A stretch of DNA of 5,603 nt from Salinicoccus sp. UBA3372 (GCA_002360325.1 DEQG01000061.1:1-5603); one strand, 5' to 3'; shown: positions 1 to 4,784, counted from the first letter of the stretch. The notes: a model not told the origin generated them from the letters alone. Numbers and translations are program-made.

Positions 1-7
1 ATAAAGA

Positions 8-36
8 TTGATTAATCGTAACTGTTACGATATAAT
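8..36 (+). promoter_or_regulatory. Sigma-A promoter of the zinc-binding lipoprotein gene
   Basis: The -35 box is TTGATT at 8-13 (4 of 6 to consensus), the spacer is 17 bp (14-30), and the -10 box is a perfect TATAAT at 31-36. The predicted start of transcription is near 43, giving a leader of about 34 nt before the GTG start at 77. The spacer is almost entirely filled by a Zur-like operator, so repressor and RNA polymerase should exclude each other. Boxes and spacing are read directly; the start site is inferred. Confidence 0.8.
15..31. promoter_or_regulatory. Zur-type zinc-responsive operator
   Basis: ATCGTAAC-T-GTTACGAT is a perfect palindrome with 8-bp arms around one central base. It matches the Firmicute Zur box TCGTAAT-N-ATTACGA at 12 of 14 arm positions. 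It lies between the -35 and -10 boxes of a zinc-uptake gene, which is where a Zur repressor would block transcription when zinc is plentiful. The match to the known box and the identity of the downstream gene support each other. Direct binding is inferred. Confidence 0.85.
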
Positions 37-42
37 TTTAAA

Positions 43-57
43 ACGTAATGATTCTCA
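43..57. promoter_or_regulatory. Possible second, weaker Zur/Fur-family half-palindrome
   Basis: ACGTAAT-G-ATTCTCA lies just downstream of the -10 box, at the predicted transcription start. It matches the Zur box at 10 of 14 arm positions and the Fur box TGATAAT-N-ATTATCA equally well, so the regulator cannot be assigned. The left arm is good and the right arm is degenerate. It may be an auxiliary site for the strong palindrome at 15-31, or chance in AT-rich DNA. Confidence 0.4.
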
Positions 58-76
58 TTTAAAGGGGCCCTACACA

Positions 77-1024
77 GTGAACAACTTCTTAAAAATGCTG
101 ACACCTGTATTACTATTAATATCCCTTGCCGCATGCAGTGATGAAGGCGGCAGCAGGCAGGAAGCCGATGACAATATTGAAATTTATACGACCGTTTTCC
201 CATTGAAAAGTTTTGCCGAACAGATCGGCGGCGACAGCGTCGACGCCCACACCATCTATCCGAAAGGTGTCGATGTCCATACTTATGAACCGACGCAGAA
301 AGATATGATCGATTTTGCCGAAGCCGATCTCTTCATCTATACTTCGGATGAATTCGATCCGGTGGCCGGCAGCATCAAAAATGCCGTGGGCGGCCACAGT
401 GAATTTCTGCCGGCTGCAGATATTATTGAAAAAGATGGCCTGATGGCCCATGACCACGAACACGATGAGCATGAGGAACATGAGCACGAAGGCCACGACC
501 ACGGCTCCACCGACCCCCACGTCTGGCTGGACCCTGTCCTCGCCCAGTCGATGGCTGAACAGATCAAAGACAAACTGATCGAACTGAACCCGGACGAAGC
601 GTCGACTTATGAAGAAAACTATGAAGCACTGGCTGCCGACCTCGTCGATATCGATGAGGAACTCGAACAGATGACGGCGGACACAGCCCGTGACAGTGTT
701 TATATTTCCCATGAATCCATCGGCTACCTTGCCGACAGATACCATTTCGAACAGGTTGCAATCAACGGCCTGAACAATGATGAACCGAGCCAGCAGGACC
801 TGACCAGAATCGTCGACAGCATCGAAGAACAGAATATCAAATATATACTGTATGAACAAAACGTCACTTCAAGCATTACCGACACCATTCAGAGCTCCAC
901 GGACACGGAGCCGCTTGAATTCCACAACCTGGCGGTGCTGACGGACGAAGATGATGAGGACTCGACCTATCAGTCCCTCATGCGTGAAAATATTTCAATT
1001 CTCGGCCAGGCCCTCAATGATTAA
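77..1024 (+). CDS. znuA: Zinc ABC transporter substrate-binding lipoprotein (ZnuA/AdcA type)
   Basis: This is the extracytoplasmic solute-binding protein of a ZnuABC/AdcABC zinc importer, tethered to the outer face of the membrane. The GTG at 77 is chosen as start because AAAGGGG lies 9 nt upstream and the product (315 aa) then begins with a textbook lipoprotein signal peptide ending in the lipobox LAAC, with the lipid-modified Cys at 20. The open frame extends to a TTG at 8, but that codon lies in the -35 box. Likely zinc ligands are His68 (in VHTYEPT), His148 (in DPHVWLDP), His212 (in SHESIGYLADRY) and an acidic residue near 260 (in LYEQN). A His/Asp/Glu-rich loop with eight His at 125-142 precedes His148, as is usual in ZnuA. 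The length fits ZnuA without the C-terminal ZinT domain of long AdcA proteins. No permease or ATPase gene follows; a terminator comes directly after, so partners must be encoded elsewhere. A manganese role is less likely because of the His-rich loop and Zur box. Confidence 0.93.
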   Translation: MNNFLKMLTPVLLLISLAACSDEGGSRQEADDNIEIYTTVFPLKSFAEQIGGDSVDAHTIYPKGVDVHTYEPTQKDMIDFAEADLFIYTSDEFDPVAGSIKNAVGGHSEFLPAADIIEKDGLMAHDHEHDEHEEHEHEGHDHGSTDPHVWLDPVLAQSMAEQIKDKLIELNPDEASTYEENYEALAADLVDIDEELEQMTADTARDSVYISHESIGYLADRYHFEQVAINGLNNDEPSQQDLTRIVDSIEEQNIKYILYEQNVTSSITDTIQSSTDTEPLEFHNLAVLTDEDDEDSTYQSLMRENISILGQALND

Positions 1025-1082
1025 AAAAAGAAGGCCGTCCCCAGGAGTGAACCCGTTCACTCCTGGGGACGGTCTTCTTTTT
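1025..1082. terminator. Very long bidirectional terminator palindrome
   Basis: The arms 1025-1052 and 1055-1082 pair over 28 positions, all Watson-Crick except one G-U (1034 with 1073), around a nominal two-base centre. The outer part gives an A-run on one side and a T-run on the other, so it can work as an intrinsic terminator in both directions: for the lipoprotein gene (stop 1022-1024) and for the small convergent gene (stop 1081-1083, overlapping the stem). The core arm CCGTCCCCAGGAGTGAAC makes it much longer than the other hairpins in the window. A repeat-element origin is possible. Confidence 0.9.
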
Positions 1083-1254
1083 ACTGATTGAATTTAAGTC
1101 CGTCTCTTTTCAGCTGTTCAGTGAATTCTTTGATTTCATCCACATCTTTTTTCAGCAGGAAGACGATGATCGCAATTCCGACTGCCAAAACGGCGAGTCC
1201 GATGATAAATAACTTGAACACCAGCCCAATCAATCCTTTAATAAAATCCAGCAT
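1081..1254 (-). CDS. Small single-pass membrane protein, 57 aa, unknown function
   Basis: The start ATG (1252-1254) has a strong GGGAGG ribosome binding site 8 nt upstream, and the frame is open to TAA at 1081-1083. The product is 57 residues. Residues 1-7 are a short N-terminus (MLDFIKG), about 8-34 form one strongly hydrophobic membrane segment (including LFIIGLAVLAVGIAIIVFLL), and 35-57 form a charged, probably helical tail (KKDVDEIKEFTEQLKRDGLK). This pattern, the ribosome binding site and the terminator at its end argue for a real gene, though it is too short for many gene finders. It is convergent to the zinc lipoprotein gene. I do not recognise a family. The charge distribution suggests the tail is cytoplasmic, but topology is inference. 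Confidence 0.8.
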   Translation of the reverse strand: MLDFIKGLIGLVFKLFIIGLAVLAVGIAIIVFLLKKDVDEIKEFTEQLKRDGLKFNQ

Positions 1255-1308
1255 GTTAAAAGCCTCCCATATAAATATTAATTTTGTAAAGATAAGGTAA
1301 AGAAACTG

Positions 1309-1337
1309 TAGACAATTGTTCGTAATAGAGTTAAAAT
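1309..1337 (+). promoter_or_regulatory. Promoter in front of a putative small RNA
   Basis: TAGACA at 1309-1314 (5 of 6 to TTGACA), a 17-bp spacer and TAAAAT at 1332-1337 (5 of 6 to TATAAT) make a good sigma-A promoter on the + strand. The predicted start is A1344. There is no open frame with a ribosome binding site downstream before the terminator at 1375-1410, so the product would be a short RNA. Confidence 0.55.
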
Positions 1338-1342
1338 GTAAA
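1315..1342 (-). promoter_or_regulatory. Weak candidate promoter for the 57-aa membrane protein gene
   Basis: Read on the minus strand, TTTACA (1337-1342, 5 of 6 to TTGACA), a 16-bp spacer and AACAAT (1315-1320, 4 of 6 to TATAAT) lie about 60 bp upstream of the ATG at 1254. The -10 box is weak and the element overlaps the + strand promoter at 1309-1337. If both work, the two promoters would compete. It is offered only because the small gene needs a promoter somewhere between 1255 and 1417. Confidence 0.3.
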
Positions 1343-1343
1343 T

Positions 1344-1410
1344 AGTTACATAAGTGATATTTCCTAATATATCCCCTGCATTCTTCTCCTAAGAGAGTGC
1401 AGGCTTTTTT
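1344..1410 (+). ncRNA. Putative C-rich small regulatory RNA, about 67 nt
   Basis: The unit is bounded by a good + strand promoter (1309-1337) and an intrinsic terminator (1375-1410), and lies between two minus-strand genes, so it cannot be the leader or trailer of either. It has no convincing open frame. The single-stranded part before the terminator hairpin contains TTTCCTAA and ATCCCC, pyrimidine-rich stretches that could pair with Shine-Dalgarno sequences; many staphylococcal Rsa small RNAs use exposed UCCC motifs in this way. The hairpin loop also carries CTAA next to CTCC. No known family was recognised. Transcription is inferred from the signals alone. Confidence 0.45.
1375..1410 (+). 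terminator. Intrinsic terminator, + strand
   Basis: CCTGCA (1375-1380) pairs with TGCAGG (1398-1403). After a three-base bulge (1381-1383), 1384-1388 pairs with 1393-1397, leaving the loop CTAA (1389-1392). A run of six T at 1405-1410 follows on the + strand only. On the minus strand the hairpin is followed by GGATATATT, a poor terminator, so it is not primarily the end of the YjbQ gene at 1418. The direction implies a + strand transcript through 1344-1375. Confidence 0.75.
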
Positions 1411-1417
1411 ATGTCTA

Positions 1418-1816
1418 TTACCCTTTAACCACTTTGAAGTAAACCTTTCTTACCCTCGGTCCGTCAAATTCCGCAAAATACAGGCTCTGCCATGTACCGT
1501 AAATGATTTTCCCGTCGTCGACAATCAGTGTTTCACTCGCGCCGACAAGTGATGATTTCATATGCGAGTCCGAATTCCCTTCTGCATGCCGATATTCTTT
1601 TTTATTGTCAAACGTCTTTTCCATACCGTAAACCAGGTCTTTTGTGACATCCGGATCCGCATTTTCATTGATTGTAATGCCTGCGGTTGTATGCGGGGTG
1701 AAGACTGTGATGATGCCATCCGTAATTCCGCTTTTCTGCAGCGCTTCCGACGCCAGGTGGTCAATATTGACGAAAGTGTTCCTTGCGGCTGTTTCAACAT
1801 TGAAAGTAAAAAACAT
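1418..1816 (-). CDS. yjbQ: UPF0047/YjbQ family protein
   Basis: A complete 132-aa protein of the widespread UPF0047 family (E. coli YjbQ, Bacillus YugU). Its usual length is 130-140 aa. Conserved family blocks are all present: HTTAGITINENADPDV at 42-57, the HAEGNSDSHMKSSLVG block at 77-92 with His77, Asn81, Asp83 and His85, and the signature GTWQ at 107-110. E. coli YjbQ has been reported to have weak thiamine phosphate synthase activity; the true physiological role is unsettled, and the conserved His and acidic residues suggest a metal site. The ATG at 1814-1816 has a perfect AAGGAGG ribosome binding site 5 nt upstream. It is divergent from the DUF2188 gene and appears to be monocistronic. 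Function beyond family membership is not certain. Confidence 0.93.
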   Translation of the reverse strand: MFFTFNVETAARNTFVNIDHLASEALQKSGITDGIITVFTPHTTAGITINENADPDVTKDLVYGMEKTFDNKKEYRHAEGNSDSHMKSSLVGASETLIVDDGKIIYGTWQSLYFAEFDGPRVRKVYFKVVKG

Positions 1817-1830
1817 TTCGGCCTCCTTAA

Positions 1831-1860
1831 TTAGAATTTATCTATTCGGGTATTATAATA
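1831..1860. promoter_or_regulatory. Shared divergent promoter with palindromic -10
   Basis: TATTATAATA (1851-1860) is a perfect 10-bp palindrome, so it contains TATAAT on both strands (1854-1859 on +, 1852-1857 on -). It sits between the YjbQ gene and the YdaT-like gene. On + a weak TTAGAA (1831-1836) lies 17 bp upstream; on - no convincing -35 box was found. The + start would be near 1866, just before the ribosome binding site AAAAGGAG. An overlapping GGGTAT (1848-1853) equals the sigma-B -10 box, but no GTTT-type -35 accompanies it. Confidence 0.5.
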
Positions 1861-1888
1861 CTAGAATGTTTAAAAGGAGTGTACTAAC

Positions 1889-2305
1889 TTGGCTTATACT
1901 ATGAATGATTATCCGGATTCATTAAAAAATCTGGAGCGACTGGAACGCAGAAAAGCGATCGACATCATCAATGCGATGCTTGAAGACGGCTACGATGAGA
2001 ACCGTGCGATTCCAATCGGCACTGAACAGGCACAGGAATGGTACAAAAACGCATCAGATGACGACCTGAAGAAATTGGAGAATAAAGATCTCCAAAAACA
2101 CGACGACGATGACGACAGCCGCGGCCCGGAACTGATTGATAATGACGTCGAGGTATACTTTGAAGAAGACGAGTGGAAAGTGAAAACTGTCGGCGCCAAA
2201 AAGGCGAGCGTGACTTTTGATAAGAAGAAAGATGCGGAAAAGAGAGCAAAAGAAATTGCAGACAACCGCGGGACAAAAGTAAAAGTGCATAACAAAAACG
2301 ATTAA
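1889..2305 (+). CDS. YdaT-like protein: ChaB-like N-terminus plus DUF2188
   Basis: A 138-aa cytosolic protein in two parts. Residues 1-55 (MAYTMNDYPDSLKNL..., then the region around EDGYDENRAIPIGTEQAQEW) resemble the N-terminus of Bacillus YdaT and, more loosely, ChaB-type domains. Residues about 86-136 form a DUF2188 domain: VEVYFEEDEWKVKTVGAKKAS, then FDKKKDAEKRAKEIAD and a final KVKVHNK strand. An acidic linker with DDDDD lies at 72-76. The TTG at 1889 is chosen as start because AAAAGGAG lies about 9 nt upstream and the product then begins like YdaT; the next ATG (1901) is too far from the ribosome binding site. In B. subtilis, ydaT belongs to the general stress regulon. The molecular function is unknown. 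It ends at its own terminator and is convergent with the ATPase gene. Confidence 0.85.
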   Translation: MAYTMNDYPDSLKNLERLERRKAIDIINAMLEDGYDENRAIPIGTEQAQEWYKNASDDDLKKLENKDLQKHDDDDDSRGPELIDNDVEVYFEEDEWKVKTVGAKKASVTFDKKKDAEKRAKEIADNRGTKVKVHNKND

Positions 2306-2306
2306 T

Positions 2307-2339
2307 AAAAAAGCACTCAGTTTTCTGAGTGCTTTTTTT
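2307..2339. terminator. Bidirectional intrinsic terminator
   Basis: A perfect 14-bp stem (2307-2320 with 2325-2338; core GCACTCAG/CTGAGTGC) closes on a TTTT loop. A run of seven T (2333-2339) follows on the + strand, and the matching A-run gives a T-run on the minus strand. It begins two bases after the DUF2188 stop codon and lies 43 bp beyond the stop of the convergent ATPase gene, so it can serve both. Confidence 0.9.
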
Positions 2340-2381
2340 ATGAGAGTATGAGGGGTGATAATTTTTATGATTCGGTGGTTA

Positions 2382-4283
2382 TTATGCTGCCGCTTCTTCT
2401 GCAGAAACTTCTTCTTCTTCGTTGTCTTTTCTGTTCATCGGCATTAATCTCATTGCGTTCACGATGACCGCGAGTACACTTGCCTGGTGGATCAGCATGC
2501 CTGACGCCAGGTGGATATATCCGTAAACTACTCCGAGGAGTAAGAGGACAACTGTAATCAGTGCGATGCCTGTGTTCTGCATCATGATGTTGAATGTTGA
2601 TTTCGACATTGTGTAACCGATCGCCAGTTTCTTGAGTTTTTCACTCATCAGTACCACGTCCGCGGTTTCCATCGCGATATCCGTACCGCCGTGACCAATT
2701 GCAACACCTACATCACTCAGTGCGAGAGCCGGTGCATCGTTGATGCCGTCCCCGACCATCATGACTTTACGTTTGTTCTTCTGTTCATTTTCAATATACT
2801 CCATCTTCTCATCCGGCAGCAATTCTGCGTGGAATTCATCCAATCCGAGGATGTCTGCCACTTTCTCAGCTGCATAACGGTTGTCACCCGTCAGCATGAC
2901 GAGCTTCTTCGCGCCGCGCTCCCTCAATGTCCTGACCGCTTCAAGTGCATCTTCCTTAATTCTGTCCATGATGGAAATCAGTCCGATGACTTCATCATTT
3001 TTCGTGATGAACATCGCCGTCTGTCCCTCTTTCTGCTCTCTGATGTAATCGTTGGTGATCGCTTCAGGGATGGTGATATCCTGTTCATCAATGAGCTTTT
3101 TATTCCCGATGTAAAACTGGTCTTCATCGATGATTCCGCTCACGCCGCGCGCTTTGATCGCTTCAGCGTCCACTACTTCTGAATAGTTGTCTTTAAGCTT
3201 TCTGTCTTCAGCTTCTTTGACGATCGTCCGGCCGAGGTGGTGTTCACTCACCTGTTCGAGAGATGCGGACAATGCCAGTATTTCGTTTTCTGTCATATCA
3301 TTATAGATTGAAATGTTTGTAACGCTCGGACGGCCTTCAGTCAAAGTACCCGTCTTGTCAAAGATGACTGTATCGATTTTTGCAAATCTGTCGACCGTGT
3401 CGCCGCCTTTGACGAGCACACCTTTTTTAGCGCTGTTCCCGATACCTGCAACATATGCGACCGGCGCACCGATGATCAGTGCACCCGGACATGCGATGAC
3501 AAGGAACGTGATTGCCAGGTGGACGTTCTGTGTAATAAAGCCCACCAGCATTGCGAGAACGACAATTCCCGGTGTGTAGTACTGTGCAAAACGATTGAGG
3601 AATTTTTCGGTACCGCTCTTACGTTCCGACGCTTCCTCGACCAATTCGATAATTTTCGAGAATGTTGTATCTTCCCCGACTTTCGTCGCTTCCAGTTCAA
3701 TGTATCCTGTGTCGATGACGCTGCCGCTGAACACTTCGTCTTCAAGAGTTTTATTCTGCAGTACAGATTCCCCGGAAATCGCGGATTCGTTGATCTGCGC
3801 TTTCCCTTTGATGATTTTGCCGTCAACCGGTATTTTACCGCCGGGCTGGACGGCGACCGTCTCCCCGACTTCGACCTCATCAATGTCCACTTCGACTATT
3901 TCACCGTCACGGATGACTCTTGCAACGTTCGGCGCCATGTCTAAAAGTGACTGGATCGAGTTACGCGTTTTGGCCAGCGTTCTTTTTTCAAGGTATGCAC
4001 CGAACAGGAACAGGAATGTGACAATACCCGCTTCGGTATATTCCTGGATGATCAATGCACCGATGACTGCAATGGTGATCAAGAGTTCGATGCTGAAACT
4101 CTTTACCGTCAGCGCACTCCATGCACGCTGCAGTATCGGACCGATTGCGGCCAATGTCGCTAAAATGAATGTGATATCTCTGATGGCCGAGTGCCCCGTA
4201 ACCAGAAACACAAGTCCGATCACAAGCAGAGCACCTGAAGTGTACATCAGTTTGTTCAAGTGTTTGTTAAACCATAATGCCAT
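2382..4283 (-). CDS. P1B-type heavy-metal-translocating ATPase with CPG motif
   Basis: A complete 633-aa membrane pump of the P1B ATPase family, moving a transition metal across the membrane with ATP. Eight membrane segments can be seen at about 16-30, 34-51, 63-80, 84-98, 238-255, 258-282, 568-590 and 593-612. Catalytic motifs are the actuator SGES (170-173, usually TGES), the phosphorylated Asp309 in DKTGTLTEG, TGDN (465-468) and GDGIND (511-516). The ion-pathway motif is CPG (265-267), not CPC, CPH or SPC. The nucleotide-domain HP dipeptide is HH (348-349, in SEHHLG). The last helix has HQAS (599-602) in place of the MxxSS of copper pumps or the DxG of ZntA/CadA, nearest to HEGx(T/S) of P1B-4 pumps. 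There is no N-terminal HMA domain; a separate HMA gene lies 27 bp upstream and is surely co-transcribed. A tail rich in Glu (621-630) ends the protein. AGGAGG lies 8 nt before the ATG. Substrate is unknown: Zn, Fe, Co and Mn are all possible, Cu less likely. Confidence 0.93.
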   Translation of the reverse strand: MALWFNKHLNKLMYTSGALLVIGLVFLVTGHSAIRDITFILATLAAIGPILQRAWSALTVKSFSIELLITIAVIGALIIQEYTEAGIVTFLFLFGAYLEKRTLAKTRNSIQSLLDMAPNVARVIRDGEIVEVDIDEVEVGETVAVQPGGKIPVDGKIIKGKAQINESAISGESVLQNKTLEDEVFSGSVIDTGYIELEATKVGEDTTFSKIIELVEEASERKSGTEKFLNRFAQYYTPGIVVLAMLVGFITQNVHLAITFLVIACPGALIIGAPVAYVAGIGNSAKKGVLVKGGDTVDRFAKIDTVIFDKTGTLTEGRPSVTNISIYNDMTENEILALSASLEQVSEHHLGRTIVKEAEDRKLKDNYSEVVDAEAIKARGVSGIIDEDQFYIGNKKLIDEQDITIPEAITNDYIREQKEGQTAMFITKNDEVIGLISIMDRIKEDALEAVRTLRERGAKKLVMLTGDNRYAAEKVADILGLDEFHAELLPDEKMEYIENEQKNKRKVMMVGDGINDAPALALSDVGVAIGHGGTDIAMETADVVLMSEKLKKLAIGYTMSKSTFNIMMQNTGIALITVVLLLLGVVYGYIHLASGMLIHQASVLAVIVNAMRLMPMNRKDNEEEEVSAEEAAA

Positions 4284-4310
4284 TATTAGCCCCTCCTCAA
4301 TATTTTACGT

Positions 4311-4529
4311 TTATGCAGATGTTTTAACTGATCTGACCGGGTAGCCGAGTTTTTCGATCGTTGACTTCAATTCTTCGCCGGTCACCGTGTCATCATGCTC
4401 GACCGTCACCTTGTTCAAGTTGAACTTGACGCTGACGTCGCTCACACCTGTCGTTTTACCAATGCCTGATTCTATCTTCTTGATGCAGCTCGGACATGTT
4501 AAATCATCTGTTCTTAAATTTGTTTTCAT
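4311..4529 (-). CDS. Free-standing HMA-domain metal-binding protein (CopZ-like fold)
   Basis: A 72-aa single HMA domain with the expected ferredoxin-like pattern. The metal-binding motif is LTCPSC with Cys12 and Cys15 in loop 1, followed by helix KKIESGIGKTTG, the strand pair VSDVSVKFNLNKVTVEHD and a second helix EELKSTIEKLGY. Copper chaperones usually have MxCxxC with Met before the first Cys pair; here the residues are Leu-Thr, so copper specificity should not be assumed. It is the first gene of a two-gene operon and probably supplies the metal-binding domain that the downstream ATPase lacks, either as a chaperone or as a regulatory domain in trans. AGGAGGT lies about 9 nt before the ATG. 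Two FNR-like sites and two -10 boxes lie upstream. Family is certain; role and metal are inferred. Confidence 0.92.
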   Translation of the reverse strand: MKTNLRTDDLTCPSCIKKIESGIGKTTGVSDVSVKFNLNKVTVEHDDTVTGEELKSTIEKLGYPVRSVKTSA

Positions 4530-4573
4530 AAATGAATGACCTCCTGATATTTGTTTATTTCTTTATTGACTCA

Positions 4574-4579
4574 ATTATA
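4574..4579 (-). promoter_or_regulatory. Proximal -10 box of the HMA/ATPase operon
   Basis: A perfect TATAAT on the minus strand, predicting a start near 4567 and a leader of about 38 nt before the ATG at 4529. No -35 box resembling TTGACA lies 16-18 bp upstream (the sequence there is ATTTAA or a near shift), which is typical of promoters that need an activator. A palindromic activator-type site is centred 41.5 bp upstream of the predicted start. Confidence 0.7.
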
Positions 4580-4601
4580 AGCCGCTTCCGGTTTTATTAA
4601 A

Positions 4602-4615
4602 TTGACCCAGGTCAA
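4602..4615. promoter_or_regulatory. FNR/CRP-family operator, proximal site
   Basis: TTGAC-CCAG-GTCAA (a perfect 6-2-6 palindrome, TTGACC-CA-GGTCAA) fits the FNR-type pattern TTGAY-N4-RTCAA recognised by FNR, ANR/DNR and Flp-like proteins. Its centre (4608.5) is exactly 41.5 bp upstream of the start predicted from the TATAAT at 4574-4579, the class II activator position where the protein overlaps -35. The sequence and spacing are seen; the identity of the regulator is inferred. Confidence 0.7.
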
Positions 4616-4674
4616 GTTTTGAAGTATTTCTTCCCTAAACGTTGATCTGTCAGCTGTTTCCTCTGTTACATATA

Positions 4675-4680
4675 ACTATA
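4675..4680 (-). promoter_or_regulatory. Distal -10 box of the HMA/ATPase operon
   Basis: TATAGT on the minus strand (5 of 6 to TATAAT) predicts a start near 4668 and a leader of about 139 nt to the HMA gene. No open frame with a ribosome binding site lies in this leader. It is called because a second FNR-like palindrome (4703-4716) is centred exactly 41.5 bp upstream of that start, repeating the proximal arrangement. Confidence 0.5.
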
Positions 4681-4702
4681 TAGCGTTTTGGGGAATTAAA
4701 AA

Positions 4703-4716
4703 TTGATGCAGGTCAA
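4703..4716. promoter_or_regulatory. FNR/CRP-family operator, distal site
   Basis: TTGAT-GCAG-GTCAA shares TTGA..CAGGTCAAG with the proximal site and fits TTGAY-N4-RTCAA. Its centre is 4709.5, 101 bp from the proximal site and 41.5 bp from the start predicted from TATAGT at 4675-4680. No suitable -10 box was found at the matching distance on the + strand, so it appears to act leftward on the HMA/ATPase operon. Confidence 0.6.
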
Positions 4717-4749
4717 GAAAGCGGGAAAACTTGGGATTTAGGGGCAATT

Positions 4750-4784
4750 GGCGAAGCTCGATCCGTCGTTTCGCCGCCATGGCG
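4750..4784. repeat. GC-rich cluster of inverted repeats
   Basis: GGCGAA (4750-4755) pairs with TTCGCC (4770-4775); inside the loop CGA (4759-4761) pairs with TCG (4766-4768). Directly next is the palindrome CGCCATGGCG (4775-4784). The base composition is far richer in G and C than the AT-rich flanks. There is no T-run, so it is not an obvious terminator. Function unknown; it could be a protein-binding site or a remnant of a repeat element. Confidence 0.45.

Noticed and set aside
8..76. N-terminal extension of the zinc lipoprotein from a TTG at 8
   Set aside because: The TTG lies in the -35 box, the extension would bury the signal peptide, and the GTG at 77 has a ribosome binding site and gives a proper lipobox.
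116..859. Long minus-strand frame of 247 aa
   Set aside because: It is antisense to the clearly functional zinc lipoprotein gene, has no recognisable domain and no ribosome binding site.
1088..1300. + strand frame of 70 aa
   Set aside because: It is antisense to the 57-aa membrane protein gene, which has a better ribosome binding site and protein-like composition.
1827..1853. Complete sigma-B promoter for the YdaT-like gene
   Set aside because: Only the -10 GGGTAT is present; no GTTT-like -35 box lies 12-15 bp upstream.
3595..4344. + strand frame of 249 aa
   Set aside because: It is the complement of the ATPase gene; its Ser/Thr/Met-rich translation is typical of an antisense shadow.
4602..4716. 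The two palindromes as MerR, CsoR, CopY or ArsR/SmtB operators
   Set aside because: They are not placed in a long 19-20 bp spacer as for MerR, and do not fit the TACAnnTGTA (CopY) or ATAnnTGA-type (SmtB/CadC) patterns. The -41.5 spacing fits an activator of the FNR/CRP family better.
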